A DNA stretch of 64,000 nucleotides from Halomarinibacterium sp034670265. Its GTDB lineage: Bacteria; Bacteroidota; Bacteroidia; Flavobacteriales; Flavobacteriaceae. Under the pieces are notes generated by a model. That model was not told the DNA's origin and did no database searches. It worked only from the letters and a program-made list of their open reading frames with translations. This document shows positions 18,653 to 27,846 of this stretch, one piece after another (the stretch's first letter is position 1; each line of letters opens with the position of its first letter). A program made the translations under genes and the position numbers. The stretch lies in NCBI GenBank assembly GCA_034670265.1, contig JAXMNU010000001.1, positions 620,001 through 684,000 of the forward strand. Direction: 5' to 3'.

Positions 18653-20647
18653 ATGTCAGACAAAAATTTGCAAGAAAAAGAACCTTCAGAGGAAGAAATT
18701 AAAGTAACTCCAGAAGCAAAAGCTGAAGTAAAGGAAGAAACGCCCACTGAGGAAGAAAATACGGAAGAAATAGAAGTGGTTGAAGATGCTTCTAAAGAAG
18801 CTGAAGCTGTTTCTAAAACTGAAGATAAAGGCGAGAAAGACTCTGAAGAAAGTAAAATAGATGAATCTGATGATGATGAAGTAGACGACGAAGAATCTGA
18901 AGATGACGATGAAGAATCTGAAGAAGAAGAAGAGGAAGAAATAGACTACCATGCCTTGTCTAATAAAGAACTTATATCTGAGTTCAAAAAAATATTAAAA
19001 GACAAGCCCATTCAGTCCATAAAAAATGCTGTTGAGGAAATTAGGTCAGAATTCAATTCAAAATTTCAAGAAGAATTAGAACAAAAAAAAGAAGAGTTTT
19101 TAGCTTCTGGCGGAAATGTTATAGACTTTCAGTATACAACCCCAGTTAAAAAAGAATTCAGCTCATTATATTTCGATTACAAAGAAAAACGAAATAATTA
19201 CTACAAAAATTTAAAGCGTGATTTACAGGATAATCTTTCTAAAAGATTAGAACTAATTGAGGAGCTTAAAGGCTTGCTCAATATGGAAGAGAATATAAAT
19301 ACAACCTACAAACACTTTAAAGAAATTCAGGAAAAATGGCACGTCGCGGGTGCAATTCCAAGGGATAAATACAATACAGTTTGGAATACCTATCACCATC
19401 ACGTTGAGAACTTTTACGATTTCCTACACTTAAACCGTGAGTTTCGAGATTTAGATTTTAAACATAATCTCGAGCAGAAATTAAAGATTATTGGCCGTGC
19501 TGAAGAATTAGCGCAGGAAGAGGATATGAATAAAGTTTTTAGGGAGCTTCAAATGCTTCATAAAATGTGGAAGGAAGAGATAGGTCCTGTTGCCAAAGAA
19601 TATCGCGACGAGGTTTGGGATAAATTTAGTGCCGCTACTAAAGTCATTCACGATAAACGACAGGAGCATTTAAAGGAATTAGAAGCCGAGTTTGAGAAAA
19701 ATTACGAAGTAAAAAAAGAGCAAATTCAGCAAATTGCAGAAATAACTCAAAATACTAAACCCAATCACAAAGCATGGCAAAATGCCATAAAAGCAGTTCA
19801 GGAAATTAGAGATGCCTATTTTGAAACTGGAAAAGTACCTAAAGATAAAAATAAAGAAATTTGGACGGCATTTAAGGATGCGACAAGAAGTTTTAATCAT
19901 GCTAAGAACAGCTTCTATAAAAACCAGAAAAAAGAGCAATACGAGAATCTTGCAAAAAAGCAAGAATTGGTAAAAATTGCTGAAGAAAATAAAGACGGAG
20001 ATGATTTTGCTGTGATTACTCCTTTGATGAAGAAAATTCAGCAAGACTGGAAAAAAATTGGACATGTCCCTAGAAAAGATAGCGACAAAATCTGGAAGCA
20101 ATTTAAAAATGCATGTAACCATTATTTTGATAGACTTCACGCTGAAAAGAATGAAGCCAATAAAGAAGAAGTGGCAAATTTTGAAGCCAAAGAGGCTTTA
20201 TTGAAAGAAGTTTCAGGATTAAAATTATCGGGTGAAAATGATGAAGATTTAAAACTTATTAAAAAGAAAATTACCCAGTGGAAGAATATTGGACGCGTTC
20301 CGTATAATAAAAAGAGCATCGATCAAAAATTCAATAAAGTGCTTGACGGATTGTTTGCTAAACTAAACCTGAATAAAAAGGAAATTGAAATGATTCGGTT
20401 TGAAAACAAACTGAATGCTATGGTTTCCCAGGAAGACGACAGAAAACTTCAAAATGAAAAGTTCTTTATTTCTAAGAAAATAACAGAAATTAAAGGAGAC
20501 ATTCGCCAGTTGGAAAATAATTTAGGTTTCTTTCAACACGCAGACCAGAACAACCCATTGGTAAAAGAAGTGCATAATAACATTAAAAAGCACAAAGACC
20601 AGTTGGATGTTTGGAAACAAAAGATGAAAAAAATAAAATCACTTTAA
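18653..20647 (+). CDS. DUF349 domain protein with acidic N-terminus
   Basis: The ATG at 18653 gives 664 residues; a TTG three codons upstream is the alternative start. Residues 1 to about 100 are very rich in Glu and Asp and probably disordered. The rest is helical, with at least five DUF349 repeats marked by W..G.VP.. motifs (EKWHVAGAIPRDKYN, DWKKIGHVPRKDSD, QWKNIGRVPYNKKS). The family is common in Bacteroidota and of unknown function. It is not obviously membrane-bound. A hairpin terminator overlaps its 3' end. Confidence 0.88.
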   Translation: MSDKNLQEKEPSEEEIKVTPEAKAEVKEETPTEEENTEEIEVVEDASKEAEAVSKTEDKGEKDSEESKIDESDDDEVDDEESEDDDEESEEEEEEEIDYHALSNKELISEFKKILKDKPIQSIKNAVEEIRSEFNSKFQEELEQKKEEFLASGGNVIDFQYTTPVKKEFSSLYFDYKEKRNNYYKNLKRDLQDNLSKRLELIEELKGLLNMEENINTTYKHFKEIQEKWHVAGAIPRDKYNTVWNTYHHHVENFYDFLHLNREFRDLDFKHNLEQKLKIIGRAEELAQEEDMNKVFRELQMLHKMWKEEIGPVAKEYRDEVWDKFSAATKVIHDKRQEHLKELEAEFEKNYEVKKEQIQQIAEITQNTKPNHKAWQNAIKAVQEIRDAYFETGKVPKDKNKEIWTAFKDATRSFNHAKNSFYKNQKKEQYENLAKKQELVKIAEENKDGDDFAVITPLMKKIQQDWKKIGHVPRKDSDKIWKQFKNACNHYFDRLHAEKNEANKEEVANFEAKEALLKEVSGLKLSGENDEDLKLIKKKITQWKNIGRVPYNKKSIDQKFNKVLDGLFAKLNLNKKEIEMIRFENKLNAMVSQEDDRKLQNEKFFISKKITEIKGDIRQLENNLGFFQHADQNNPLVKEVHNNIKKHKDQLDVWKQKMKKIKSL

Positions 20648-20677
20648 AAAATATGAGCTTCGGCTCATATTTTTTTT
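20646..20677. terminator. Bidirectional terminator between the DUF349 gene and mazG
   Basis: A long A-rich/T-rich stem, AAAAAATATGAGC (from 20646) pairing with GCTCATATTTTTT around a stable TTCG loop, is flanked by A and T runs. It can stop both convergent transcripts. It overlaps the stop codon of the minus-strand mazG gene. Confidence 0.85.
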
Positions 20678-21438
20678 GCTTCCTCCCAAAATACATCCAT
20701 TTCTGCCAATGTCATATCCTTCAAAGATTTTCCTAAATTTTTTGCCTTTGATTCCAAGTATTGAAAGCGTTTTATAAATTTTTTGTTGGTACGTTCCAAA
20801 GCGTTTTCTGGATCTACCTTTAAAAACCGAGCATAGTTAATCATAGAAAAAAGTACATCGCCAAACTCTTGCTCCATTTTAGCCTTGTCCCCTGCTTTCA
20901 CTTCGTATTGTAATTCTTCGAGTTCTTCTTTTAATTTTTCAAAGACTTGTTGTGGTTCTTCCCAATCAAAACCAACACCAGCCACTTTATCCTGAATTCT
21001 ATTAGCTTTTACTAAAGCTGGTAACGAAATGGGAACTCCCTCTAACACACTTTTCTTTCCCTCCTTCAGCTTTAAATTTTCCCAGTTTTGCTTTACCTCT
21101 TCTTCATCGGCAACTTCTACATCTCCATAAATATGGGGATGGCGTGAAATTAACTTTTCGCAAATATCATTAGCTACATCAGCAATGTCAAAATCATTGG
21201 TTTCACTGCCAATTTTTGCATAAAAAACAATGTGTAAAAGAAGATCTCCTAATTCCTTTTTAACTTCCTCCAAATCGTTATCCAAAATAGCATCTCCTAA
21301 CTCGTAGGTTTCTTCAATAGTGAGATGCCGAAGCGTTTGCATAGTTTGTTTTCTGTCCCATGGACATTGCTCCCGTAACTCATCCATAATAGTAAGCAAA
21401 CGGTCGAAAGCTTGTAATTGTTTTTCTCTGGAATTCAT
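20665..21438 (-). CDS. mazG: Nucleoside triphosphate pyrophosphohydrolase MazG
   Basis: A 257-residue two-domain MazG protein that hydrolyses (d)NTPs to the monophosphate, a housecleaning activity often linked to stress and ppGpp control. The first domain shows ECPWDRKQTMQTLRHLTIEE and the EExxE...ExxD type metal site (EETYELGDAILDNDLEEVKKELGD, about residues 38-61). The second domain carries a similar, shorter acidic set with FGDVLFSMINYAR. Length is typical. It is convergent with the DUF349 gene; a terminator for the upstream DUF5606 gene lies in the gap before its start. Confidence 0.93.
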   Translation of the reverse strand: MNSREKQLQAFDRLLTIMDELREQCPWDRKQTMQTLRHLTIEETYELGDAILDNDLEEVKKELGDLLLHIVFYAKIGSETNDFDIADVANDICEKLISRHPHIYGDVEVADEEEVKQNWENLKLKEGKKSVLEGVPISLPALVKANRIQDKVAGVGFDWEEPQQVFEKLKEELEELQYEVKAGDKAKMEQEFGDVLFSMINYARFLKVDPENALERTNKKFIKRFQYLESKAKNLGKSLKDMTLAEMDVFWEEAKKI

Positions 21439-21450
21439 TGTTATAAAACT

Positions 21451-21480
21451 AAAAAATCTTCACTTGAGTGAAGATTTTTT
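21451..21480 (-). terminator. Terminator after the DUF5606 gene
   Basis: A perfect 13-bp stem (AAAAAATCTTCAC with GTGAAGATTTTTT) around TTGA lies between the DUF5606 stop and the mazG start. Its poly-T arm works for minus-strand transcription, so mazG may use its own promoter or read-through. Confidence 0.85.
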
Positions 21481-21508
21481 ACATATATTTTATTGAAAAG
21501 TTATAAAC

Positions 21509-21925
21509 TTATTCTTCTTCTGAAGCATCTGCTTCGGTTTCAGAGAAATTAGTTATCCCTTTTTTGTTAAGTAAGTTATACCATTGCACCACTTTTTTAA
21601 TATCACTTGGATATACACGGTCTTCGTCATATTCTGGTAACACTTCAAAGAAATACTCTTCCAATTCATCTTTAGAAGATTTATGACTAATGGCCTCTCC
21701 TCCATTTTCCTTTTCAGCAATTTTTTGGAAAATCTCTCGTAAGGGAACTTCTTCCGTTAGTGTGTAAATAGCAATTTCAGAAAGTAAACTCACATTCTGA
21801 CGCGTATTTACTGTGACTTTCTTTCCGTCTAGTAAAGATTCAGCTAAAAGCCCTGTACGGGTTTGTGTTTTTAATTCGTAAAGTCCGGGTTTACCAGAAA
21901 TGGCTAAGATTTTTTCTAAACTCAT
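21509..21925 (-). CDS. DUF5606 family protein
   Basis: A 138-residue soluble protein matching the Bacteroidota DUF5606 family by its N-terminal MSLEKILAISGKPGLYEL segment, a beta-rich middle (VTVNTRQNVSLLSEIAIYT) and an acidic C-terminal tail. Function is unknown. It lies downstream of def on the same strand with a 60-bp gap, so it may belong to the ruvX-def group. Confidence 0.85.
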   Translation of the reverse strand: MSLEKILAISGKPGLYELKTQTRTGLLAESLLDGKKVTVNTRQNVSLLSEIAIYTLTEEVPLREIFQKIAEKENGGEAISHKSSKDELEEYFFEVLPEYDEDRVYPSDIKKVVQWYNLLNKKGITNFSETEADASEEE

Positions 21926-21985
21926 AAATAGGTTTACATTTTAAGCGGGCAAATATCTTGGGTTACAATGGATTTTCCAAATGGA

Positions 21986-22576
21986 TTAACGTTTCTTTTT
22001 AGCTAAAGGAAACTTCATTCTGTAATCCACTTTTACTTTCCCTTTTGAAATATTCATCAACTTACTTTTAAGTAAACGCTTTTTTAGTGCTGAAAGTTTA
22101 TCGGTAAATAAAATTCCTTCAATATGGTCGTACTCGTGCTGAACGATTCGTGCAGCAATTCCGTTGATGGTTTCGGTTTTTTTGTTGAAGTTTTCATCTA
22201 AGTATTCAATTTTCACAGTATCCTGTCTAAAGACATCCTCTCGGACATCTGGGATACTCAAACAGCCTTCATTAAACACCCACTCATCCCCTGTTTCTTC
22301 AATAATTCTGGCATTGATAAAAACACGTTTGAAGTCCTTCAAAAACGCTCTTTCTTCTTCAGATAAATCTTCGTCATCTTCAAATGGAGAAGCGTCTACA
22401 ATAAACAACCGAATGGGTAATCCTATTTGCGGTGCTGCCAATCCAATTCCTGAAGAAGCGTACATCGTTTCAAACATACTTTCCACCAACGGTTCCAACT
22501 TGGGATAGTCCTTGGAAATCTCTTTACATTTTAACCGTAAAACTGGGTCGCCGTATGCTACAATTGGGTATATCAT
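21986..22576 (-). CDS. def: Peptide deformylase
   Basis: A 196-residue metalloenzyme that removes the formyl group from the N-terminal Met of new proteins. All three family motifs are present: GIGLAAPQ (residues 43-50), EGCLS (103-107) and HEYDH (147-151), giving the Cys and two His metal ligands and the catalytic Glu. Its start overlaps the 3' end of ruvX by 4 bp, so the two are translationally coupled. Confidence 0.97.
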   Translation of the reverse strand: MIYPIVAYGDPVLRLKCKEISKDYPKLEPLVESMFETMYASSGIGLAAPQIGLPIRLFIVDASPFEDDEDLSEEERAFLKDFKRVFINARIIEETGDEWVFNEGCLSIPDVREDVFRQDTVKIEYLDENFNKKTETINGIAARIVQHEYDHIEGILFTDKLSALKKRLLKSKLMNISKGKVKVDYRMKFPLAKKKR

Positions 22577-22986
22577 GATTTTGTACTCAAATAACTTTGT
22601 AATAAAATAGTGGCACTAATTTCATCAATTAACGCTTTGTTTTGACGCTGCTTCTTTTTCAATCCGCTGTCGATCATTGTCTGAAATGCCATTTTACTCG
22701 TAAAACGCTCATCTCTTCTTTGTACGGGAAGATTGGGAAATGTTTCAGAAAATTTGGTTAAAAATTTCTGAATGTCCACCTCAACATTAGAATGTGTTCC
22801 ATCCTTTTGTTTCGGCTCTCCCACTAATACCAACTCAACGTGTTCTTCTGAAAGATATTTCTTCAAAAATGGAAGTAATGCTTTCGTTTCAACTGTAGTT
22901 AATCCCGAGGCAATGATTTGCAACTCATCCGTCACGGCAATTCCCGTACGCTTTGTTCCATAATCCAATGCCAAAATTCTTCCCAT
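22573..22986 (-). CDS. ruvX: Holliday junction resolvase-like RuvX/YqgF
   Basis: The ATG at 22986 gives 137 residues beginning MGRILALDYGTKRTGIAVTD, the family's N-terminal RNase-H-fold signature with the first catalytic Asp; an upstream in-frame start at 23025 would add an atypical leader. Later motifs are VLVGEPKQKDGT and RDERFTSKMAF. The family is linked to pre-16S rRNA processing and/or Holliday junction resolution. It overlaps def and diverges from dapD. Confidence 0.92.
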   Translation of the reverse strand: MGRILALDYGTKRTGIAVTDELQIIASGLTTVETKALLPFLKKYLSEEHVELVLVGEPKQKDGTHSNVEVDIQKFLTKFSETFPNLPVQRRDERFTSKMAFQTMIDSGLKKKQRQNKALIDEISATILLQSYLSTKS

Positions 22987-23031
22987 ATCGGGTGCAAAAA
23001 TAGGCTTTATGAAATAGTAACCCAAAAACTA

Positions 23032-23060
23032 TTTGGAATAAAACAGGTAAGTTATCTTTG
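23032..23060 (+). promoter_or_regulatory. Probable promoter of dapD
   Basis: TTTG (23032-23035), a 17-bp spacer and TATCTTTG (23053-23060) match the Bacteroidota consensus TTTG-N19-TAnnTTTG, with the spacer 2 bp short. The dapD ATG lies 18 bp downstream. Confidence 0.6.
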
Positions 23061-23078
23061 TAAAAATTGAGATTGACA

Positions 23079-23894
23079 ATGAAACAGCTTCAACAACTTA
23101 TAGAAAATGCTTGGGAAGACCGTTCCCTCCTTCAAAATACTGAAACAATTAATGCCATTAGAGAAGTCGTGAGACTTTGTGACGAAGGCGAATTGCGTTG
23201 TGCCGAACCTACTTCAAACGGTTGGCAGGTAAATGAATGGGTGAAAAAAGGTGTAGTGTTGTATTTTCCTATTCAGAAAATGGAAACCCACGAAGTGGGT
23301 ATTTTTGAATATCATGATAAAATCCCATTGAAGCGTGGTTACGAAGAAAAAGGCATCCGAGTAGTACCCCATGCAGTGGCGCGTCACGGAGCTTATATTT
23401 CTAAAGGTGTGATTATGATGCCTAGTTATGTTAATATTGGCGCCTATGTGGATGAAGGAACGATGGTTGACACTTGGGCAACGGTAGGAAGCTGTGCACA
23501 AATTGGGAAAAATGTACACTTAAGTGGTGGTGTAGGAATTGGCGGAGTTTTAGAGCCTTTACAAGCCGCTCCCGTTATTATTGAAGACAATGCGTTTATT
23601 GGTTCGCGTTGTATCGTGGTAGAAGGCGTGCGAGTGGAAAAGGAAGCAGTATTGGGAGCCAATGTGGTACTTACCGCTTCCACTAAAATTATTGACGTTA
23701 CAGGTGATACACCCGTTGAAATGAAGGGCTATGTTCCAGCGCGTTCGGTAGTAATACCCGGTAGTTATACTAAGAAATTCCCAGCGGGCGAATTTAACGT
23801 GCCTTGTGCCCTAATTATTGGAAAACGGAAAGAATCTACCAATAAAAAAACATCTTTAAATGATGCGCTTAGGGAATATGATGTGGCGGTTTAA
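23079..23894 (+). CDS. dapD: 2,3,4,5-tetrahydropyridine-2,6-dicarboxylate N-succinyltransferase
   Basis: A 271-residue enzyme of the lysine/meso-diaminopimelate pathway that succinylates tetrahydrodipicolinate. The ATG at 23079 is preferred over the upstream TTG at 23067 because it gives the usual MKQLQQLIENAWE start. The C-terminal half is a left-handed beta-helix with hexapeptide repeats (VNIGAYVDEGTMVDTWATVGSCAQIG). Length matches the family. DAP feeds peptidoglycan cross-linking. A promoter is visible upstream. Confidence 0.96.
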   Translation: MKQLQQLIENAWEDRSLLQNTETINAIREVVRLCDEGELRCAEPTSNGWQVNEWVKKGVVLYFPIQKMETHEVGIFEYHDKIPLKRGYEEKGIRVVPHAVARHGAYISKGVIMMPSYVNIGAYVDEGTMVDTWATVGSCAQIGKNVHLSGGVGIGGVLEPLQAAPVIIEDNAFIGSRCIVVEGVRVEKEAVLGANVVLTASTKIIDVTGDTPVEMKGYVPARSVVIPGSYTKKFPAGEFNVPCALIIGKRKESTNKKTSLNDALREYDVAV

Positions 23895-23901
23895 TTGATG
23901 C

Positions 23902-24486
23902 TTACCTCTCATTAAAGCCTTTCCCATCAAAAATTTTTGGGATACTTTTTTCAATTCTAGCAATTCTAGTTTTCGATTGTTTTGCTTGAGAAAAATGTAG
24001 TAAATAGCCTCTTTGTCGTCCGGGTGTGAGGGCTTCAAATGCTTTTTTAAAATTTGGATCATCTTTAAATTTTAGTTGTAATTCTTCGGGTATTTCAAAT
24101 TCTGAGGTTTTCTTCAGCTTTACTTCTAACCCTGCTTTTTCCACTTCAATTGCTTCAAAAATATAAGTTTTGATAATCGTTTCAAGTTTTTCGATTTCTT
24201 CTGTACTAGTAAAGCGAAGTTGACGAGCTGCTTGCACATTTTCAGTTTGCTGTACCAACAAATTTTCAGAATCTTTTAAAAGTGCTCCTTTGTGAAATAG
24301 TAATGCACAATAGTCTTTAAATCCTTGAATTAAAACCACATTTTTCCCTTGAAAAGTATAGCAAGGATGCATCCATTTAAAATCTTCGGTTACTCCACAA
24401 GCAAGGCAAATGTTGCGAAGAAATGTCATTTCTTCCTTCCACTTTTTCGCTCTATCTAAAAATCGATCAACAACTTTTGGATTCAT
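23902..24486 (-). CDS. YdeI/DUF1801-type protein
   Basis: A 194-residue soluble protein. The N-terminal part (WMHPCYTFQGKNVVLIQGFKDYCALLFHKG) resembles the DUF1801 domain, and the C-terminal part (FKDDPNFKKAFEALTPGRQRGYLLHFSQAKQSKTRIARIEK) matches the YdeI/OmpD-associated family. Proteins of this layout are common in Bacteroidota; function is unknown. It overlaps no neighbour and is convergent with dapD. Confidence 0.85.
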   Translation of the reverse strand: MNPKVVDRFLDRAKKWKEEMTFLRNICLACGVTEDFKWMHPCYTFQGKNVVLIQGFKDYCALLFHKGALLKDSENLLVQQTENVQAARQLRFTSTEEIEKLETIIKTYIFEAIEVEKAGLEVKLKKTSEFEIPEELQLKFKDDPNFKKAFEALTPGRQRGYLLHFSQAKQSKTRIARIEKSIPKIFDGKGFNER

Positions 24487-24489
24487 CCC

Positions 24490-25254
24490 TTAAGAATTAA
24501 ATGTTCGCTTTTTTCGCTTCCTCATTTTTTTCGAATTCACCTTCCGTTGAAACTTTCGACTATACAACGTCATCAACTTGTGGGTTTCGGCTTCCGTTTT
24601 TCCGCAAAGTTTGGCATATACGGGTGCCATAACATTTATCATGGTTTTGGATAACCATAAACGGCGAAAGTTTTTCATCCGTTGGTGGAAATCCATTGTT
24701 GAAAAACGAATTCGATTTAAATCGATTAAATAGAAGTCGTACAAGTCTTTTTCTTTTTTAATAATCAAGGTATTTCCAGGCGAATGATCCATAAAATGAA
24801 TATCCCGTTCGTGCAATTGATACGTAAACGTAGCCATTTGTTCTAAAATTTCCTTTCGGTTGGGCCATTTTGGGTTGTGATTCAACTCTCTAAAATCGAA
24901 GTCGTAATCCACTTGCAAACTAAGGTAATAACTTTCTTTTAATCCGAACGAAAATCGTTTAAAATACGCCACGGGTTGCGGGGTATTGATGCCTAAATCC
25001 AGTAATTTTTGAGCATATTCGTAGGAACGTCGCGCTTTACTTTTCCGAAGAAATTGATACACCAAACTTTGAAACACATTGGGCGTTTTAAACTTTTTAG
25101 CATTGATAAAAACCCCGTTGATTTCCTTCTTTTTAATGGTGTTTCGATCACCGTCCATCACCATCTCCCCTTCGGTTTCAAAGGTTTTAATCCATTGTAG
25201 CAAAGTATCACTGTGCTGGATAAAATCGGTATGTACCACAAAGGTTTCCTTCAT
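24490..25254 (-). CDS. Lipopolysaccharide core kinase-like protein (WaaP/KdkA family)
   Basis: The ATG at 25254 gives 254 residues (a TTG seven codons upstream is the alternative). It has a protein-kinase-like fold with catalytic-loop motif HFMDHSPGNTLI and a following YLIDLNRIRF (metal-binding Asp), as in enzymes that phosphorylate Kdo or heptose in the LPS inner core. The C-terminus is basic (KKMRKRKKRTF). It opens a region of sugar-transfer genes, which supports an envelope role; the exact acceptor is unknown. Confidence 0.8.
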   Translation of the reverse strand: MKETFVVHTDFIQHSDTLLQWIKTFETEGEMVMDGDRNTIKKKEINGVFINAKKFKTPNVFQSLVYQFLRKSKARRSYEYAQKLLDLGINTPQPVAYFKRFSFGLKESYYLSLQVDYDFDFRELNHNPKWPNRKEILEQMATFTYQLHERDIHFMDHSPGNTLIIKKEKDLYDFYLIDLNRIRFSTMDFHQRMKNFRRLWLSKTMINVMAPVYAKLCGKTEAETHKLMTLYSRKFQRKVNSKKMRKRKKRTFNS

Positions 25255-25305
25255 ATTAAATTTTAATACCTTCAAAAAAAGAGATACTTTGCGAAGGTAA
25301 AGGAT

Positions 25306-26376
25306 ATGAATAAAATTCTCGTTATACAGAACAAAAGAATTGGCGATGTGCTTATTGCTTCAGTACTTGCCAATAATCTTAAAAAGCATTTCAACGAGTG
25401 CCATATTACGTATTTTGTGTACGATTACACTTCGGGAGTTATTGAGAACAATCCTAATATAGACCGCATCATCCAAGCCAACGACAAGCAATTAAAAAAG
25501 CTTCCTGTTCTTTGGAAGAATATTCGGCAAATAAAAAACGAACGATACGATATCATTATCGATCCGTATTCAAAATTTCAAAGCCGAATGATGTGTTGGT
25601 TCTCTGGCGCTCCAAAACGAGTGGGATTAAAACGGAAAGGTAAAAAACTAAAATTTAAGTATTACACCCACGAAATCGAATTTTTGGAAGAAGCCACGCT
25701 TCCCTGCGGAAAAGCCCTCGAAGACCGAATGAACCTCCTCGAAAAGGCTTTTGGGATGCAAAACCCAAATCCTAAATACAAAATATTTTTAACCGAAGCA
25801 GAAAAGCAATACCACAAGCTTGATGGATTGCAACAACCCGTGATTATGTTGGGGGTTTTGGGAAGTACTCCCAATAAATCACTACCCTTTGAATATACCG
25901 CCAAACTCATCGATTATTTAGCAGAAAATTATCAAGCCACCCTACTTTTTAACTATGCGCCTCATCAAAAAAAGGATGCTGAAACCATTTATGAAATGTG
26001 CACTCAGAAAGACCAAATTAGATTGGATATTTATGAAGATTCCATCCGCGGATTTGTGAAGCTAATGAATCAGTGCGATATGCTTATTTCTAACGAAGGC
26101 GGAAGTGTCCATATTGCCAAAGCCATCGACAAACCAACGTTTACCATCTATTCACCTTACATTTCGAAAAGCCATTGGAATAGTTTTGAAGACGGAAAAA
26201 TGCACGATTCTATTCATCTTTCAGATACGGACCCTGACGCCTACGAAAATCTTTCACGTGAGGAAAAAAAGGAAATTGAAAAAAATCCTGAAACACTTTA
26301 CCGAAAATTAACTCCCGAGTTAATTCTTCAAAAACTGAAGCCCTACCTTGCACAACACTTTAACACCAACTCATGA
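25306..26376 (+). CDS. Glycosyltransferase family 9 (heptosyltransferase-like)
   Basis: A 356-residue GT-B enzyme. The N-terminal domain starts with ILVIQNKRIGDVLIASVLANNL, typical of ADP-heptose:LPS heptosyltransferases. The C-terminal domain shows the nucleotide-sugar site (LISNEGGSVHIAKAIDKPTFTIY). It is divergent from the LPS kinase and overlaps the methyltransferase gene by 4 bp (ATGA). It probably adds a sugar to the LPS core or lipid A of this bacterium. Confidence 0.9.
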   Translation: MNKILVIQNKRIGDVLIASVLANNLKKHFNECHITYFVYDYTSGVIENNPNIDRIIQANDKQLKKLPVLWKNIRQIKNERYDIIIDPYSKFQSRMMCWFSGAPKRVGLKRKGKKLKFKYYTHEIEFLEEATLPCGKALEDRMNLLEKAFGMQNPNPKYKIFLTEAEKQYHKLDGLQQPVIMLGVLGSTPNKSLPFEYTAKLIDYLAENYQATLLFNYAPHQKKDAETIYEMCTQKDQIRLDIYEDSIRGFVKLMNQCDMLISNEGGSVHIAKAIDKPTFTIYSPYISKSHWNSFEDGKMHDSIHLSDTDPDAYENLSREEKKEIEKNPETLYRKLTPELILQKLKPYLAQHFNTNS

Positions 26377-26960
26377 ACCTTATCGATAAATTAAAACATT
26401 GGAAACGTAAGTTTAAGTTTAATCGACAGTATCGGAAGGGTAAATGGGCAAAATTGGGAAGTGATCACGAGTCGGTTCGCTATCAAAAAATAGATGAATT
26501 TTTGAAAGAACATCAACCAAAATCTATTTTGGATTTAGGATGTGGCGACGGAATTTTAAACCGAAGAATGACTTACGATGGTCACGAGTATTTTTTGGGA
26601 ATTGATTATGCCAAAGAATCCATTAAAATGGCGGAGGCACAGAATTTCCCAAAAGCCGAATTTCAAACCGAAGATTTAATCGACTTTACTCCTCCGCGTA
26701 AGTTTGATGCTATTATTTTAAACGAAGCTTTTTACTATATCCACGATTCAAAAAAGGAGGCTGTGATTGATACTATTATCGAAAGTCTATCGCCCACCGG
26801 AATTTTTATCGTTTCTATTTTTAGAGAAGGAACGGGTTGCTGGGAATATTTTAAAGAAAACCCTAAATTAAAGGAGGTTGCTTTCAATACCGTAAACAGC
26901 AAAGCGGGAACAACCTATTGGAAGGTAGGGTTATATAAATTAGTAGTGAGTAGTGAGTAG
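26373..26960 (+). CDS. Class I SAM-dependent methyltransferase
   Basis: A 195-residue methyltransferase with motif I SILDLGCGDGILN near residue 51, FLGIDYAKESIKMA and DAIILNEAFYYI. The start overlaps the GT9 gene (ATGA), so it is probably involved in modification of the same surface sugar. The last six codons and the stop lie inside a 7-bp tandem repeat, so the C-terminal end (VVSSE) may vary between strains. Confidence 0.88.
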   Translation: MNLIDKLKHWKRKFKFNRQYRKGKWAKLGSDHESVRYQKIDEFLKEHQPKSILDLGCGDGILNRRMTYDGHEYFLGIDYAKESIKMAEAQNFPKAEFQTEDLIDFTPPRKFDAIILNEAFYYIHDSKKEAVIDTIIESLSPTGIFIVSIFREGTGCWEYFKENPKLKEVAFNTVNSKAGTTYWKVGLYKLVVSSE

Positions 26961-26977
26961 TGAGTAGTGAGTAGTGA
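26943..26977 (+). repeat. 7-bp tandem repeat at the methyltransferase stop
   Basis: Five perfect copies of GTAGTGA overlap the methyltransferase stop codon (26958-26960). The unit length is not a multiple of three, so copy-number change would alter the C-terminal reading frame. Confidence 0.9.
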
Positions 26978-27008
26978 ATATTATATGTTCAATTTACGAT
27001 TCACTATT
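26973..27008. terminator. Possible convergent hairpin
   Basis: TAGTGAAT in the last repeat copies pairs with ATTCACTA just downstream. The stem overlaps the stop of the minus-strand GT2 gene. There is no long T run, so termination is uncertain. Confidence 0.35.
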
Positions 27009-27846
27009 CTCCTTTTTTCCCTTTATCAATTCCGTGTTCGGTCCAAACTTTCTTTTGGTCTTTCACTTCTTTTCGTATCGCTAAATTACGCTCAAGAGAC
27101 TCTTTGGTTTTATAGCCTCTCGCGTGATCCAAATGAAGTACAATGGCTTTATGTCGAATCTGTTTCGGCTTAATTCCGAAGTTCTCCAATCGCTCTCCCA
27201 ATTCACGATCGGGACCACCATATTGCATTCGCTCGTCGTAGCCATTTATAGCGATTAAATCCTCCTTCCAAGCGGAAGAATTACAATTATTAAAACTCGC
27301 ATTCGTAGGCGTGAGTAAATCCAAAATCGAAGCCAAAGCAGGACCACTATTCAATTTTAGAGCTTGTGTGCCTTTTAATTTGTCTTGTTTTTTGAGCCAG
27401 GAAACATCGAAACAACGTTCGTTACGAATATCATCTTCGTCAATGACTTCACTGGTTTTCATAGGCAATTTGCAATATCCTCCCGAAAGGAAATAGCCTT
27501 CTTCGGCATATTTTGCGTGGGTTTCCACAAAATCTTTCCGCGGAATGCAATCACCATCCGTAAATAAGATATATGGCATGGCAGCTTCGGTAATGGCAAT
27601 GTTTAAAATACGCTGTCTACGATATCCTTCGTCTTCGTGCCAAATGTGTCGTAACGGCACGGGATAATCCTTTTTAAAAGAATCAATTAGTTCCTTAGTG
27701 GAAGGACGTGAGCCATCATCGGCAACAATCACCTCGTAATGGTTGTAGGTTTGGTATTTATATCCTTCCAACACTTTCCGAAGCCATTCCTCGCTATTGT
27801 ACGTACTTACTACGACTGAAATTCCTAAACTATCCAATGTGTTCAT
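27004..27846 (-). CDS. Glycosyltransferase family 2 with C-terminal galactosyltransferase-like region
   Basis: A 280-residue GT-A transferase. It begins with GISVVVSTYNSEEWL, continues with VIVADDGS and a DGDCIPRKDF motif that carries the metal-binding DxD equivalent, then a C-terminal region (NGYDERMQYGGPDRELGERL) typical of the galactosyltransferase-like family. It probably transfers a sugar to LPS or another surface glycan. It is on the opposite strand to its neighbours and converges with the methyltransferase. Confidence 0.88.
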   Translation of the reverse strand: MNTLDSLGISVVVSTYNSEEWLRKVLEGYKYQTYNHYEVIVADDGSRPSTKELIDSFKKDYPVPLRHIWHEDEGYRRQRILNIAITEAAMPYILFTDGDCIPRKDFVETHAKYAEEGYFLSGGYCKLPMKTSEVIDEDDIRNERCFDVSWLKKQDKLKGTQALKLNSGPALASILDLLTPTNASFNNCNSSAWKEDLIAINGYDERMQYGGPDRELGERLENFGIKPKQIRHKAIVLHLDHARGYKTKESLERNLAIRKEVKDQKKVWTEHGIDKGKKGE

